In this document: positions 37,349 through 47,262 of the stretch, in pieces | Layout: the number at the start of each line of letters is the position of its first letter | Numbering within the stretch: position 1 is the stretch's first letter | From: Oceanococcus atlanticus | Lineage (GTDB): Bacteria; Pseudomonadota; Gammaproteobacteria; Nevskiales; Oceanococcaceae | Assembly: GCF_002088235.1 (NCBI RefSeq) | Contig: NZ_AQQV01000001.1 | Location: 62,001-126,000 of the forward strand | Reading direction: 5' to 3' | DNA length: 64,000 bases | Translations under genes and position numbers: made by a program | The notes under the pieces: generated by a model | The model's input: the letters and a program-made list of their open reading frames with translations, nothing else | Told to the model about the DNA's origin: nothing | Databases searched by the model: none

Positions 37349-38871
37349 CGACGATTATCCTCAAGAACACTGCGTCCACCGCGCGCTTCTCCAGACAGCA
37401 TCAGCACCAGCCCCAGCGCGGAAATCAAAATCAGCAAGAGCCCCGGCACCGCCGCACGACCAAAGTAGCCTGCTTCGTAAACGCGCCAGAGGTAGGTGGC
37501 CAAGGTCTCATAGCCGGTAGGCCCCAACAGCAGAGTTGCCGGCAACTCGCGCATCACTTCCAGAAAGACAAGCGCGCCGCCAGCCACGATACCACGCAGT
37601 GTCAGCGGCAAAGTGATGCGCCGAAAGGCCTCCCCGCGGCTGGCTCCAAGAGTACGTGCTGCATTGACTAGTTTGGGATCGATTCGCTCGCTGGTAGAGC
37701 GCACCGCGCCGACTGCTAGCGGTAGAAAACGCAGAACATAGGCCAGCACCAGCAAAGCCAAGGTTTGATAGAGCAACGGCAACTTCAGGCCAAGATAAAC
37801 CAAGGCCGTACCCATCACGATGCCCGGCACCCCAAAGCCCAGATAGGTCAACCGCTCCATGAGCCGACCCGCACGACCGCTCATCGCAGCATGCGCCACC
37901 GGCACCGCCAGTACCACGGCGACCAACGCCGCCAACAGCGCCGCGTAGGCCGAGTTCCAGGCATACGCCAACTCGAACCCCTCTGCACCATCACGCCACA
38001 GCCATATGCCGAACACCGCCAAAGGCAAGGCGATGGCCAAAAGAACTATGGGCGCAACAGCAGCGAACAGAGCAACGCTCTGTCTACGGCTTGGCCATAT
38101 CGACAAACTTCTTCCGGGCAGTTCCTGCGGCGTCTTGACCCGTGATTCCAGATACAGCACCAGCCCGACAATGCTCAGCAATTGCAACGACAACATCGCC
38201 GCCTGACTCAGGCCGAAGGCGTTGTACTCGACAAAGATCACCCGGGTGAATGTATCCAGCCGCATGATTGCCGGCGTGCCAAAATCTGACAAGGCGTACA
38301 TGGCCGCGAGCAAGGCACCGGCCGCAATGCCATTGCGCACACGCGGCAGCACCACCCGCCACAGGCTCATCGGCAACGATAAGCCCAGCGTGCGCGCAGC
38401 ATTGACCTGACTGGCATCAAGACTGCACAACGATGCGCGCGTGGTGAGCAAAACAAACGGATAGGTGTACAGCGCCATCACCAGCGCCGCACCAAACATG
38501 CCATCCAGGCTTGGCGTGGAGAGCCCGGTGAGCGTTTCAATCTCACCGCCAGGCCCAAACGCAGCGTAAAAGGTGAAGGCTCCGATGTAGCTGGGCAATG
38601 CCAGTGGCGCAGCCAAGGCCACCAGCCACACGCGGCGCCATGGCACTTCGACATACGCCGTCAAAAGCGCCAGCGGTACGCCGATCAACACCGAACCCAG
38701 CACCGTGAGCGCCATGAGCACTACGGTGTTGAGCAAGACCTTTAGATTGTAAGGACTGAACGGATCTGGCGCGTCACCGACCAGCGTGACCAGAACCACC
38801 ACGGGCAAGACCGCAACCAGCGCAATAAGCCCGGCCAGCGGGTAGGACGGCGGCGGCCAGCGAACCCTCAT
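37345..38871 (-). CDS. fbpB: Ferric iron ABC transporter permease (FbpB-like)
   Basis: 508 aa with about 12 membrane segments in two homologous halves, each with an EAA-type loop (NAARTLGLSLPMSLWRVVLPRVRNG near residue 160, split copies, and NAARTLGASRGEAFRRITLPLT near residue 400). This fused-permease architecture is standard for FbpB/SfuB/HitB. Overlaps both neighbours by 4 bp, giving one co-translated operon. Confidence 0.88.
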   Translation of the reverse strand: MRVRWPPPSYPLAGLIALVAVLPVVVLVTLVGDAPDPFSPYNLKVLLNTVVLMALTVLGSVLIGVPLALLTAYVEVPWRRVWLVALAAPLALPSYIGAFTFYAAFGPGGEIETLTGLSTPSLDGMFGAALVMALYTYPFVLLTTRASLCSLDASQVNAARTLGLSLPMSLWRVVLPRVRNGIAAGALLAAMYALSDFGTPAIMRLDTFTRVIFVEYNAFGLSQAAMLSLQLLSIVGLVLYLESRVKTPQELPGRSLSIWPSRRQSVALFAAVAPIVLLAIALPLAVFGIWLWRDGAEGFELAYAWNSAYAALLAALVAVVLAVPVAHAAMSGRAGRLMERLTYLGFGVPGIVMGTALVYLGLKLPLLYQTLALLVLAYVLRFLPLAVGAVRSTSERIDPKLVNAARTLGASRGEAFRRITLPLTLRGIVAGGALVFLEVMRELPATLLLGPTGYETLATYLWRVYEAGYFGRAAVPGLLLILISALGLVLMLSGEARGGRSVLEDNRR

Positions 38872-39908
38872 AACACGCCAGCATCACGCATCAAATTCAG
38901 AGTCGGGCGCAAATCGGCCAGCTGAGTCAGGTCGATCTTGGGCGGCTGGACGCTGGCCAAAGGCGGCAAACCCTGCGGCATTGCCACGCCATCCACCAGC
39001 GGAATCTCATACGCCTCCTCAGCAAGATACGACTGTACTTCGCGGGTCAGCAGATAACGAATAAAGGTCACCGCAGCAGGGTTCTCACCCAACGCCAGAA
39101 TGCCCGAAGCATTGACCAGGCAACCGGCATCGTTGTTGGTAAACGCCAGGGCCACATTGGCATCAGGTTTACCGGCCTTGAGACGCAAGGTGTAGTAGTG
39201 ATTGGCAAACCCCAGGTCAACCTCACCACGCTCCACACCCATCACCACGCCCAATTCACCGGCGTAGCTCTTGGCATGACGCTTAACCCCCTTGAGCCAA
39301 TCGCGTGTGGCTTGATCACCACGATCCAGCCGCATTGCCGTCACGAATGACTGAAACGACGCGTAAGCCGGTGCCCAACCCACTTTAAGCGAGCTGTCAG
39401 CCAGCGCCATCACATCGTCGGGCACCTGTTCAGCACTCACGCTTGTCGGGTTATACGGCAAAGTGCGAATACGCCCGGTCACCGGCGCCCAAGCTTCGTA
39501 GCGAAATCCGGGCTTAAGTTGAGCACTGATATCGGCCGGTAAATCACGCGCCAAGCCGGCCTCTTCCACAACCCCGATCGCGCCAGAGTCGACCGCCCAG
39601 AACAAATCAGCACGCCGCACATTCGCGCGCCCTTCGGCCACTATGGCATTCGCCAGTGCCGCGGTGGGACCGCGCCGAACACCCAGTTTCAGCTTGGGAT
39701 TGCGTTTGCGAATCGCATCAAGCACACGTTCGTACAAACCGCCCTCGCCCCGCCCCAGGTAGAGGGTCAACTCGCCCTCAATCGGCGGCAGATCCTCAAC
39801 TGAGACGGCCTCGCTCGCATCTGCAGCAAAGACCGTGTTCAGCCCTGCCGGCAATGCCCCCACGACACCACCTGCAGCCAGGGTTTGCAGGAATTGACGG
39901 CGGCGCAT
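38868..39908 (-). CDS. fbpA: Ferric iron periplasmic binding protein (FbpA-like), Tat-type signal
   Basis: 346 aa from ATG 39908. The N-terminus MRRRQFLQTLAAGGVVGALP has an RRxFL twin-arginine pattern, so it may be exported folded. The mature part begins with LPPIEGELTLYLGRGEGGLYERVL and includes a paired Tyr in LGFANHYYTLRLKAG near residue 230, in the place where FbpA proteins bind Fe(III), plus LPYNPTSVSAEQVPDDVMAL. The product supplies iron to the permease encoded downstream. Confidence 0.85.
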   Translation of the reverse strand: MRRRQFLQTLAAGGVVGALPAGLNTVFAADASEAVSVEDLPPIEGELTLYLGRGEGGLYERVLDAIRKRNPKLKLGVRRGPTAALANAIVAEGRANVRRADLFWAVDSGAIGVVEEAGLARDLPADISAQLKPGFRYEAWAPVTGRIRTLPYNPTSVSAEQVPDDVMALADSSLKVGWAPAYASFQSFVTAMRLDRGDQATRDWLKGVKRHAKSYAGELGVVMGVERGEVDLGFANHYYTLRLKAGKPDANVALAFTNNDAGCLVNASGILALGENPAAVTFIRYLLTREVQSYLAEEAYEIPLVDGVAMPQGLPPLASVQPPKIDLTQLADLRPTLNLMRDAGVL

Positions 39909-39909
39909 G

Positions 39910-40719
39910 CTAGAACACGTCCCGTCGATTCTTGTCCGCTTCCTTGAGCAATTTACGCGCACGCTCAAGCTTGGTCTGCATAGCGCTGACAACGCCCTGC
40001 ACCGTTCGGGTCGCATTTTTGCTCTGCAACGCCTTGAGCAAGGTCACGTTGAAATCTTTTTCCAGATCTTCAACCAGATCCGCGTCCTGCTCAATCAGCG
40101 CGCCCTCAACCCCTTCAAATCGATTCAGATACGTCGCATGCACCAATGATTTGGCTTTCTCAATCTCGCCCTTACGATACAGCGCGAGCACGTCATCCAG
40201 CGTATCGGCAATCTCTTCCAGCGTCGCTGTAGGGCTTTGTGCCGCCTCGTCAGTCGAGGTGCTGGGTGCTGGTTGAGCAAGCTGATGCTGGGCGGCCAAC
40301 TTCACAACCCCCATGCCCTGCCACAGGGCCTTGGCAAAGGCCATGCGTTGCGCCTCTGCCTCGGCTGCTGGCTTGCCTTCCTCCATCGCCTGCTTCATGC
40401 CGTAAATGCCTTGCCAAACTTCGGCATAGATCGGCACGTAATTCAGCTCGATCGCCAGATGGACTTTAACCGCCTCAAAGTTATCAATGAGTTCATCGGT
40501 ATTCACACCTTTTGAACCCTTGTCAGCGTAGACCTGAATCAAAGCCTGCGCCTTGTCGAGCAACCATTTGATTTCGGCTTCGTACTCGGCGAGATGATTG
40601 CTCAACTCACGCACATGCGCATCGCTGCCACCGTGCGCACTGGCATTGCCCGGTGCGTCGGCAAAAACCGGCGCGCACAGTGCAAAGGACAACAGTCCGG
40701 CACAAATCTTCAGTTTCAT
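39910..40719 (-). CDS. Periplasmic protein resembling the FTR1-associated iron domain
   Basis: 269 aa from ATG 40719, placed by AGAAGGG upstream; a second ATG two codons earlier is possible. Signal peptide MKLKICAGLLSFALCAPVFA. The mature protein is helical and acidic; ATYLNRFEGVEGALIEQDADLV (about residues 195-216) resembles the Glu-rich segment of the periplasmic domain of FTR1-type iron permeases, with ALYRKGEIEKAKSLVHA before it. First gene of the iron operon, directly behind a Fur-like box. Likely captures or oxidises iron for the ABC importer, but no FTR1 permease is nearby. Confidence 0.65.
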   Translation of the reverse strand: MKLKICAGLLSFALCAPVFADAPGNASAHGGSDAHVRELSNHLAEYEAEIKWLLDKAQALIQVYADKGSKGVNTDELIDNFEAVKVHLAIELNYVPIYAEVWQGIYGMKQAMEEGKPAAEAEAQRMAFAKALWQGMGVVKLAAQHQLAQPAPSTSTDEAAQSPTATLEEIADTLDDVLALYRKGEIEKAKSLVHATYLNRFEGVEGALIEQDADLVEDLEKDFNVTLLKALQSKNATRTVQGVVSAMQTKLERARKLLKEADKNRRDVF

Positions 40720-40754
40720 CGACATCCCTTCTCTCACTTGCGTCCGAATAAAAC

Positions 40755-40787
40755 GCAAATGCTAGTCATTATCAATTGCTGCGTAAA
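40755..40787 (-). promoter_or_regulatory. Fur-box promoter of the iron operon
   Basis: On the minus strand: -35 TTTACG (40782-40787), 17-bp spacer, -10 TAGCAT (40759-40764). A Fur-like box GATAATGACTAGCATTTGC (40755-40773, 14 of 19 to consensus) covers the -10 and part of the spacer, as expected for iron-dependent repression. Confidence 0.75.
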
Positions 40788-40841
40788 CACTTGACGGCAC
40801 AATTTCCGGCATGCCCCGCAACCGACTGCAGGCTTTCCAGG

Positions 40842-43730
40842 CTAGGTCGCAATTGCGATGCGCACAGCATCCAGCTGCAATGCTGCCGCCCGCAATCGTT
40901 CTTCCAGCTGAGCCGTCTCGGCTTGATACTGATCTATCTCCTGCTGGCGTACATTGGGATTGACCTCCGCCAATGCCAGCAAGCGCTGCAAGCCATCGTC
41001 ACGCTCCGCCCTCATCTGATTCATCGCAGCATCGATCAGTTCATCCTGCAGCGCTGCAGCCTGCTTTTCAGAGGTATCAAGCAAACTCTGCAGCACCTTT
41101 TCGGCACGTTTGACCAGCGCATGCGCGGTTTGTTTTGGAACACGCTCCGCAATCATGTGCAATTGATCCGCCGGGAGCTGCTCGGACAAGTCACGTCCCA
41201 GATTGTCACGCAACAAACGCACCGGCTCGGCAGGCAGATAACGCTCAAGCTGCAAAGCCCGCGGCGCCTGAACTCCGAGCACAAACAAGCTTTCAACCAG
41301 CAGCGTGCCTGGCGCGACACCACCGAGCTTGACCGTGCACAAGGCTGTGTTGCCAAAGTCTCCACTCAGGATCATGTCCATGGCCCCGGTCACCATGGGG
41401 TGTTCCCAGGTCAGGAAATGCATGTCTTCGCGGCTCATGGCAACGTCTCGGCGAAACGTTGCGGTCAACCCATCTTCCGGCAGTGCAGGAAAATGCTGGC
41501 CATGCATGTGGTTTCCTGGCCGCGCGATGACCGCCTCAGCACTGTGCGATTCGTGCTCGACCCCGAACGCATCAAAGACCTGTTCCATATACGGCGCAAG
41601 GACGCCAGGGCGCTCGTACTCGCGCACCATGTTGACCCATTCATCCGCCTTGTCAGGCTGGCAGGAGTTCAGTTCGAGCAGGCGATCACGCCCTTGCTCC
41701 TGTCGTGCCTGCTCCTGAGCAACAAAGCTTTGTGCATCGGAAATCAGGCTCTGCAACGGCTGCTCATCGGCGGCTTGCAGGGCTTGCAGCAGGGCCTCAC
41801 CGTAACGATTGATGACCGCTTGGCCGATTTGGAAGGGGCTTTCAAATGCGCCCAGCCCGTCGGCGTACCAGTTCAGAAGACGTTGCTGGGCCGTGCCCTC
41901 AAGGTAGGGCACATGAATCTGGATGACGCCGGTTTGACCGATGCGATCCAGGCGGCCAATTCGTTGCTCCAGCAAATCCGGATCCAGCGGCAGATCAAAC
42001 AGGATAAGGTGTCGCGCGAACTGGAAATTACGCCCTTCGCTGCCGATTTCCGAGCACAGCAGGATCTGTACACCGTCCTCATCATCCGCAAACCAGGCTG
42101 CGGCCCGGTCGCGTTCCAGCAGGCTCATGCCTTCATGGAAGAGCCCCGAGTAGCAGCCGGCAAGACGCAGTTGCTGCTCCAGTTCGCAAACGGTTTCGGC
42201 CGAGCGGCAAATCAGCAGCACCTTGTCCTGGCGATGCTGTTTGAGAAATTCGACCAACCAACCCAAGCGGGGGTCGTCATCCAGGCCGAGTACTTGCTCT
42301 GGATGCAGCTGATCATCAAGCGCCACATCGGCAGGCAAAGCTTGCGATCCGCTAAGTGGCCAGGCATGCAGCTCGCGGCCGGGAAAGCCCTTCACCGAAG
42401 CACGGGTATTGCGGAACAGCACGCGCCCCGTGCCATGTCGATCAAGCAAATCACGGGTCAGGCGCTCAAGCGCCACCGTCTGGGCGGAAGCATCAGCGCC
42501 ATCAACCTCGGCAACGACCGCAGCAACCCGATCGGTACCCAGATAGGCATCCAGCACCTCACGCAAGCCCTGCTCCGAGCTCAAGCGCTGCCAGGCGTTG
42601 TCCTGACGCAATGCCATCAGCACATCACTGATCTGCTGGTACTGCTGCTCCTGATCAACGAATTGCTGTAAATCGTGATAGCGATCAGGATCCAGCAGGC
42701 GCAGACGCGCAAAGTGTCCCGAACGCCCGAGTTGCTCGGGAGTCGCGGTCAACAAAAGCAAACCGGGAACCTGCTCTGCCAGGCGTTCAACGCACGCATA
42801 GGCGGGACTGCTGTTTTCCGGTGTCCAGGCCAGGTGATGCGCTTCGTCAACCACCAGGATATCCCAGCCAGCCGCACGAGCCTGCTCGGCCCGGGAAGTA
42901 TCAGCGGCCAGAAAATTCTCGCCGCACAACACCAGCTGTGCGCTTTCGAACGGATTGATGTCGTCAGCACTGACGTCATCCTCTTGCAACCCACTCGCCT
43001 CACCCTCCAGGGCCATGCAGCGGGCTTCATCGAGTATCGTGAAACGCAGATTGAAGCGCCGCAGCATCTCAACCAGCCATTGATGCAACAGGGCCTCGGG
43101 CACCACCACCAGCACACGGCTGGCGCGCCCACTGATCAACTGCTGGTGCACGATCATGCCTGCCTCAATGGTTTTGCCCAGGCCGACCTCGTCGGCCAGC
43201 AAAACGCGCGGGGCGTGGCGGCTTGCCACTTCGTGTGCAATGTAAATCTGGTGCGGTAACAGCTGAACCCGTGGTCCCAGCAACCCCCGCACAGGGCTTT
43301 GCATCTGCACCCCGTGATGCAGGCGCGTGTTGTAGCGCAAGCGGTAACGTGACAAGCGATCGATCTGACCGGCAAACAGCCTCTCGCGCGGGCTGTTTAG
43401 ACGGATCACCGCATGCAGCTGCTCTTCCGGCAGCAGCACATCTTTGCCGTCTTCATCTTCACACAGATAGATAATGACGCCGTTGTTTTCCAGGGTGTCC
43501 GTAACCTTGAGCCGGCGCTCCTGGTTGTCATGGATCATCTCACCCTGACGAAATTGCACCCGGCTAAGCGGTGCCGAGCGCGCGGCGTAAGCGCGCTCCT
43601 CATCGGCGGCGGGAAAGCACACCTGGACCACCCGGCCCTCGGCCTGCACCACCAGGCCCAGGCCCAGTTCCGGTTCGGTACTACTGATCCATCGCTGCCC
43701 GACGGCAAAGACGGTGACGCTGTCTGTCAA
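40842..43730 (-). CDS. rapA: RNA polymerase-associated protein RapA
   Basis: SWI2/SNF2 ATPase that recycles RNA polymerase, about 963 aa. N-terminal Tudor-like region with GQRWISSTEPELGLGLV, Walker A LADEVGLGKTIEAGMI near residue 175, DEAH box VVDEAHHLAW near residue 300, helicase C motifs including EIGSEGRNFQFARHLILFDLP and QRIGRLDRIGQ, and a long C-terminal RapA-specific region. I start at TTG 43730 because AGGAG sits five bases upstream; ATG 43745, without such a site, is the alternative. Confidence 0.94.
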   Translation of the reverse strand: MTDSVTVFAVGQRWISSTEPELGLGLVVQAEGRVVQVCFPAADEERAYAARSAPLSRVQFRQGEMIHDNQERRLKVTDTLENNGVIIYLCEDEDGKDVLLPEEQLHAVIRLNSPRERLFAGQIDRLSRYRLRYNTRLHHGVQMQSPVRGLLGPRVQLLPHQIYIAHEVASRHAPRVLLADEVGLGKTIEAGMIVHQQLISGRASRVLVVVPEALLHQWLVEMLRRFNLRFTILDEARCMALEGEASGLQEDDVSADDINPFESAQLVLCGENFLAADTSRAEQARAAGWDILVVDEAHHLAWTPENSSPAYACVERLAEQVPGLLLLTATPEQLGRSGHFARLRLLDPDRYHDLQQFVDQEQQYQQISDVLMALRQDNAWQRLSSEQGLREVLDAYLGTDRVAAVVAEVDGADASAQTVALERLTRDLLDRHGTGRVLFRNTRASVKGFPGRELHAWPLSGSQALPADVALDDQLHPEQVLGLDDDPRLGWLVEFLKQHRQDKVLLICRSAETVCELEQQLRLAGCYSGLFHEGMSLLERDRAAAWFADDEDGVQILLCSEIGSEGRNFQFARHLILFDLPLDPDLLEQRIGRLDRIGQTGVIQIHVPYLEGTAQQRLLNWYADGLGAFESPFQIGQAVINRYGEALLQALQAADEQPLQSLISDAQSFVAQEQARQEQGRDRLLELNSCQPDKADEWVNMVREYERPGVLAPYMEQVFDAFGVEHESHSAEAVIARPGNHMHGQHFPALPEDGLTATFRRDVAMSREDMHFLTWEHPMVTGAMDMILSGDFGNTALCTVKLGGVAPGTLLVESLFVLGVQAPRALQLERYLPAEPVRLLRDNLGRDLSEQLPADQLHMIAERVPKQTAHALVKRAEKVLQSLLDTSEKQAAALQDELIDAAMNQMRAERDDGLQRLLALAEVNPNVRQQEIDQYQAETAQLEERLRAAALQLDAVRIAIAT

Positions 43731-43817
43731 AACCACTCCTGTCATTGTGCGCGCGGCGTCGCGGCGCGCAGTTTACTGGGCTCGGCAAAAATTGAACACA
43801 GGCCTGTCATTCGGACA

Positions 43818-43845
43818 TAAAAAAGCCCGCCGGACAGCGGGCCTT
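43818..43845 (-). terminator. Intrinsic terminator of the amidohydrolase gene
   Basis: GCCCGC (43825-43830)/GCGGGC (43837-43842) with flanking AAA/TTT pairing, followed on the minus strand by a run of six T. It lies 15 bp past the amidohydrolase stop, so rapA has a separate promoter. Confidence 0.85.
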
Positions 43846-43859
43846 TCCGACAGTAGCGT

Positions 43860-45773
43860 TCAGGCCGCTTGTGGCAAGCTGGAAGATCCGGCCTGGTTCG
43901 TCTGGCCGGCGCGCAAGACCTGCCCCAGACGGGCTTTGCCCACCACCGGTGTAAAACCACCATTTTGCCAGGCCGCCTGACCGGCCACCCAGACCGCGGT
44001 CACCACACCATCAGAGCGGTTCACCATCTGTTTGTGACCAAACTCCTCGCGATATTCCAGGCGGGTCTTGCGCTCAGAGTCATACGCGCGCAGCGCACGC
44101 GGGTCCAGCAACACCAAGTCTGCGGCGCAACCGACCTCAACCAGCCCCACATCAAGCCCAAAAAACTCCGCCGGGTCGCGGGTCAAGCGACGCACATGCT
44201 CCGCCACCGCGGCATCACCATCCGTCATGATGAGCTGCAACCCCCGCAGATTGGCATCGTAAAAAGCCATGTTGGTCAGGTGAGCACCGGAATCATTGAA
44301 GCCTGGCAGGCTCATGGGATCGGTCAGCGCACGTTTGTAAACCGCCGCATCGGCGTTCGCCGCCAGTACGTACCAGCGCAGGTCGGTATCAAACAGCTGC
44401 AGCAGTGCCAGCAGGAAATCGCAGTCGTCTTCAACCGTAAAGGCCAGACGCCCGAACACTTGTGCTTCGTCCTGGTTAATGGCCCGACCGCTGCGCTTCC
44501 AGTCCATGAAACGGACATAAATCTGCGCCAGGGTCTGATCCTTCCAGGCGGCCACGGGCCGCTCGGTCATGACCATGTCAGCCAGATCGCGCGTCAGTGT
44601 GTCGTCCATGATGTTGAGGCGGCGCTTGAGACGTGCCAAGGAAAAACCGCGCTTGTCGTGATTCCACATGCGTTTGAAGCGCGCGCGATAAGCCGGGTCA
44701 TTGAGCAAGGCCATACGCGCTTCGCGATCTTCAAGATCCGGCTCATTGAGCTCCCGCATTTCCGGCACTTCTTCCGCCAGCGGCGTGATCATGCCATCGG
44801 CATAAACCTTGAACGGCGCCGCCAAGGCTTGCAGGCGAAAGCGCCCCTGCAGCCAGCGTGAGTTGATCAGACGCATCAGGAACAGGCCCATGCGCAGAAT
44901 GGATTTGTTCGAACTCACGTCCAACGCGGCGACGGCGGTAACCTTGAGTGGCTTGCCAAACAGACGGCCGCTGCTGAGCAGGAAATTGCGCAAGGTGCCC
45001 AAACGACTGTCCTTGGGCGGCGTGGCCTGCCAAACGCGATCGTAGCGCCGCACCACCTGAGTCAAGCGCTTGAGTTCGGAGAACGAACCAAACTGGGTCG
45101 GGATTTTGCGTCGACGGTTAGGATCATTGGCCAGGTAGTGAAACGGCAAGGCATCGGTGGAAAAACCGGCGTAGCCCTCCTGCATGCCCTTCTCAACCAA
45201 CGCCTCCATTTGTGCGAGTTCGTCAGATGTCGGCTCACGACTGACCGAACCTTGCAGCCCCATAACCTCGGCTCGCAACATCGAATGCGGGATCAGTGGC
45301 ACCACATTGGGGCCCAGCGCAAGCCGATCGAAGTGGTTCAGATAACTCCCGCTATCGTTCCAGTCGACCGCGTCGGCAACTTTGCTGAGAACCGCTTTGG
45401 GCACATTCTCAACGCGCGCAAAGCAGTCCACGATGGGATCTTCGCCATTGCGACGCTGCGCGCCGAAAGCCAGGCCCAGCGAGCAATTCGACATGACCAC
45501 GGTGGTGGTGCCGTGGCGCAGCACTTCCGGCAGACCAGGCGCCAGTTCAACCTCCAGATCCAGATGGGTATGAACATCCAGCAACCCGGGCATCAACCAT
45601 TGCCCTTCAGCGTCAACCACCTCACTGGCCTTGGTCGCATCCAGCTGCGCCCCGCGTGCCACGACACGCCCATCAGCCAGCGCCACATCATGCATCACGG
45701 GCGGTGCACCCGTGCCATCAAACAACTTGGCGCCGCGGATCAGTACATCCCAGCGCTCGGTTTGCAGCGTCAT
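43860..45773 (-). CDS. N-acyl-D-amino-acid amidohydrolase family protein
   Basis: 637 aa. Amidohydrolase fold with LLDVHTHLDLEVE near residue 68, the D-aminoacylase-type Cys in TTTVVMSNCSLGLAFGA, and the metal Asp in LPGFNDSGAHLTNMAFYD near residue 495. Related to N-acyl-D-Glu/Asp/amino acid deacylases but about 130 residues longer than typical; the extra length is spread through residues 230-400. Substrate not deducible. Monocistronic, with its own terminator, between rapA and der. Confidence 0.8.
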   Translation of the reverse strand: MTLQTERWDVLIRGAKLFDGTGAPPVMHDVALADGRVVARGAQLDATKASEVVDAEGQWLMPGLLDVHTHLDLEVELAPGLPEVLRHGTTTVVMSNCSLGLAFGAQRRNGEDPIVDCFARVENVPKAVLSKVADAVDWNDSGSYLNHFDRLALGPNVVPLIPHSMLRAEVMGLQGSVSREPTSDELAQMEALVEKGMQEGYAGFSTDALPFHYLANDPNRRRKIPTQFGSFSELKRLTQVVRRYDRVWQATPPKDSRLGTLRNFLLSSGRLFGKPLKVTAVAALDVSSNKSILRMGLFLMRLINSRWLQGRFRLQALAAPFKVYADGMITPLAEEVPEMRELNEPDLEDREARMALLNDPAYRARFKRMWNHDKRGFSLARLKRRLNIMDDTLTRDLADMVMTERPVAAWKDQTLAQIYVRFMDWKRSGRAINQDEAQVFGRLAFTVEDDCDFLLALLQLFDTDLRWYVLAANADAAVYKRALTDPMSLPGFNDSGAHLTNMAFYDANLRGLQLIMTDGDAAVAEHVRRLTRDPAEFFGLDVGLVEVGCAADLVLLDPRALRAYDSERKTRLEYREEFGHKQMVNRSDGVVTAVWVAGQAAWQNGGFTPVVGKARLGQVLRAGQTNQAGSSSLPQAA

Positions 45774-45837
45774 CGCTCTCTCCTCTTTGCTGCCTGGGAT
45801 GCTACCGCGTCAGCTGCAACGTCGGCGTCGTAAAATC

Positions 45838-47256
45838 TCAGGACTTGCCGGATTTGATGCGGTGGCGAATCATCCGGTCACGCTTGCGCCGCTGACCGGT
45901 TGACAGCTCATTCTTGCGATCTTTATAGGGGTTATCGCTGGTCTTGAAGTGCAAATGCACCGGCGTGCCGTCAAGCTCGAAGGCTTGGCGAAACGCATTG
46001 ACCAGATAACGCCGATAGTTGTTATTGAGCTTTTCGGTCTGATTGCCGTGAATCACGATGGTCGGCGGATTGCGACCACCCTGATGGGCATAGCGCAGCT
46101 TGATGCGCCGCCCGGCCACCGCGGGTGGCGGATGTGCATGCACGGCCTTTTCCAGCACAGCAGACAGTGCCGAGGTGCTCAGATCACAAAATGCGGCACG
46201 ATGGGCCTTACTCACCGCTTGCATCAGTTCTTTCAGACGCGAGCCGTGCAAGGCCGAAATGCTCACAAAGCTGGCGTAATCCAGAAATGGCAGTTTGCGC
46301 TCAACCTCGGATTTGATCTGCGCGCGCTGCTCGTCTTCGAGGCCATCCCATTTGTTGATGGCGACCACGATGGCGCGACCACTTTCCGCCACCATGCCAA
46401 GAATCCGCGCATCCTGGGCACCAACACCTTCTCGGGCATCGATCAGCGCCACCACAACATTGGAGGCTTCGATAGCCTGCAGGGTTTTGACCACGCTGAA
46501 CTTTTCGATGCGATCATAAACCTTGGCCTTACGCCGCAAACCCGCCGTATCAATAAGCGTGTACGGCTTGCCGTTGTACTCGAAGGCAACCTCCACGCTG
46601 TCACGGGTCGTGCCAGCCACATCTGAAGCAATCACCCGGTTTTCACCCACCAGTCGATTCAACAGGGTCGACTTGCCGGCGTTTGGTCGACCGACCAGGG
46701 CAACAGCCACACGACCGTGCTCACGCCGAGGTTTATTGCTTGGCGCCAGCGCAATGCGCTGAGCCAGCAGTTCACGCAGCAGCCCCATGCCCTGCCCGTG
46801 CGCGGCCGCAATCCCCAGGGGATCACCCAGCCCCAGCGCGAAGAAATCCGCCGCCAGCACATCGCGGTCCAGCCCTTCACATTTGTTCATGACCAGGCAA
46901 GTCTTGGCCGTATGGGGCCGCAACATTTCCGCGATGGCCTGGTCTTCACTCACCACACCGGCGCGACCATCAACCATGAACAGAACGAAATCGGCCTCTT
47001 CTATCGCCAGGCGGCTTTGTTCGGCAACGCTGGCGTCCAGACCTTCTGCCTGCTCCATGATGCCGCCGGTATCGACCACAATGCAGTGGCCATCGGCGAT
47101 ATCGGCAAGACCGTACTGCCGGTCACGGGTGAGACCGGCTTCGTCAGCAACCAACGCATCACGCGTGCGCGTCAGCTGATTGAACAGCGTGCTTTTGCCA
47201 ACGTTCGGGCGCCCCACCAGCGCCACCGTAGGCGCAACCAACGGGGCATGTTCCAT
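45838..47256 (-). CDS. der: GTPase Der (EngA)
   Basis: Double-GTPase 50S assembly factor, 472 aa. First G1 VGRPNVGKSTLFNQL near residue 14 with G3 DTGG, second G1 VGRPNAGKSTLLNRLVGENR near residue 190 with G3 DTAGL and G4 NKWDG, then a KH-like C-terminal domain with the basic tail TGQRRKRDRMIRHRIKSGKS. Follows bamB in the conserved hisS-yfgM-bamB-der order. Confidence 0.97.
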   Translation of the reverse strand: MEHAPLVAPTVALVGRPNVGKSTLFNQLTRTRDALVADEAGLTRDRQYGLADIADGHCIVVDTGGIMEQAEGLDASVAEQSRLAIEEADFVLFMVDGRAGVVSEDQAIAEMLRPHTAKTCLVMNKCEGLDRDVLAADFFALGLGDPLGIAAAHGQGMGLLRELLAQRIALAPSNKPRREHGRVAVALVGRPNAGKSTLLNRLVGENRVIASDVAGTTRDSVEVAFEYNGKPYTLIDTAGLRRKAKVYDRIEKFSVVKTLQAIEASNVVVALIDAREGVGAQDARILGMVAESGRAIVVAINKWDGLEDEQRAQIKSEVERKLPFLDYASFVSISALHGSRLKELMQAVSKAHRAAFCDLSTSALSAVLEKAVHAHPPPAVAGRRIKLRYAHQGGRNPPTIVIHGNQTEKLNNNYRRYLVNAFRQAFELDGTPVHLHFKTSDNPYKDRKNELSTGQRRKRDRMIRHRIKSGKS

Positions 47257-47262
47257 GTTGTG

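Noticed and set aside
37345-38871. Frameshift or split in the iron permease
   Set aside because: The 508-aa frame is continuous with two complete homologous halves, the normal fused architecture.
40776-42671. A 631-codon plus-strand frame opposite rapA
   Set aside because: Antisense shadow of a confident SNF2-family gene with no recognisable domain of its own.
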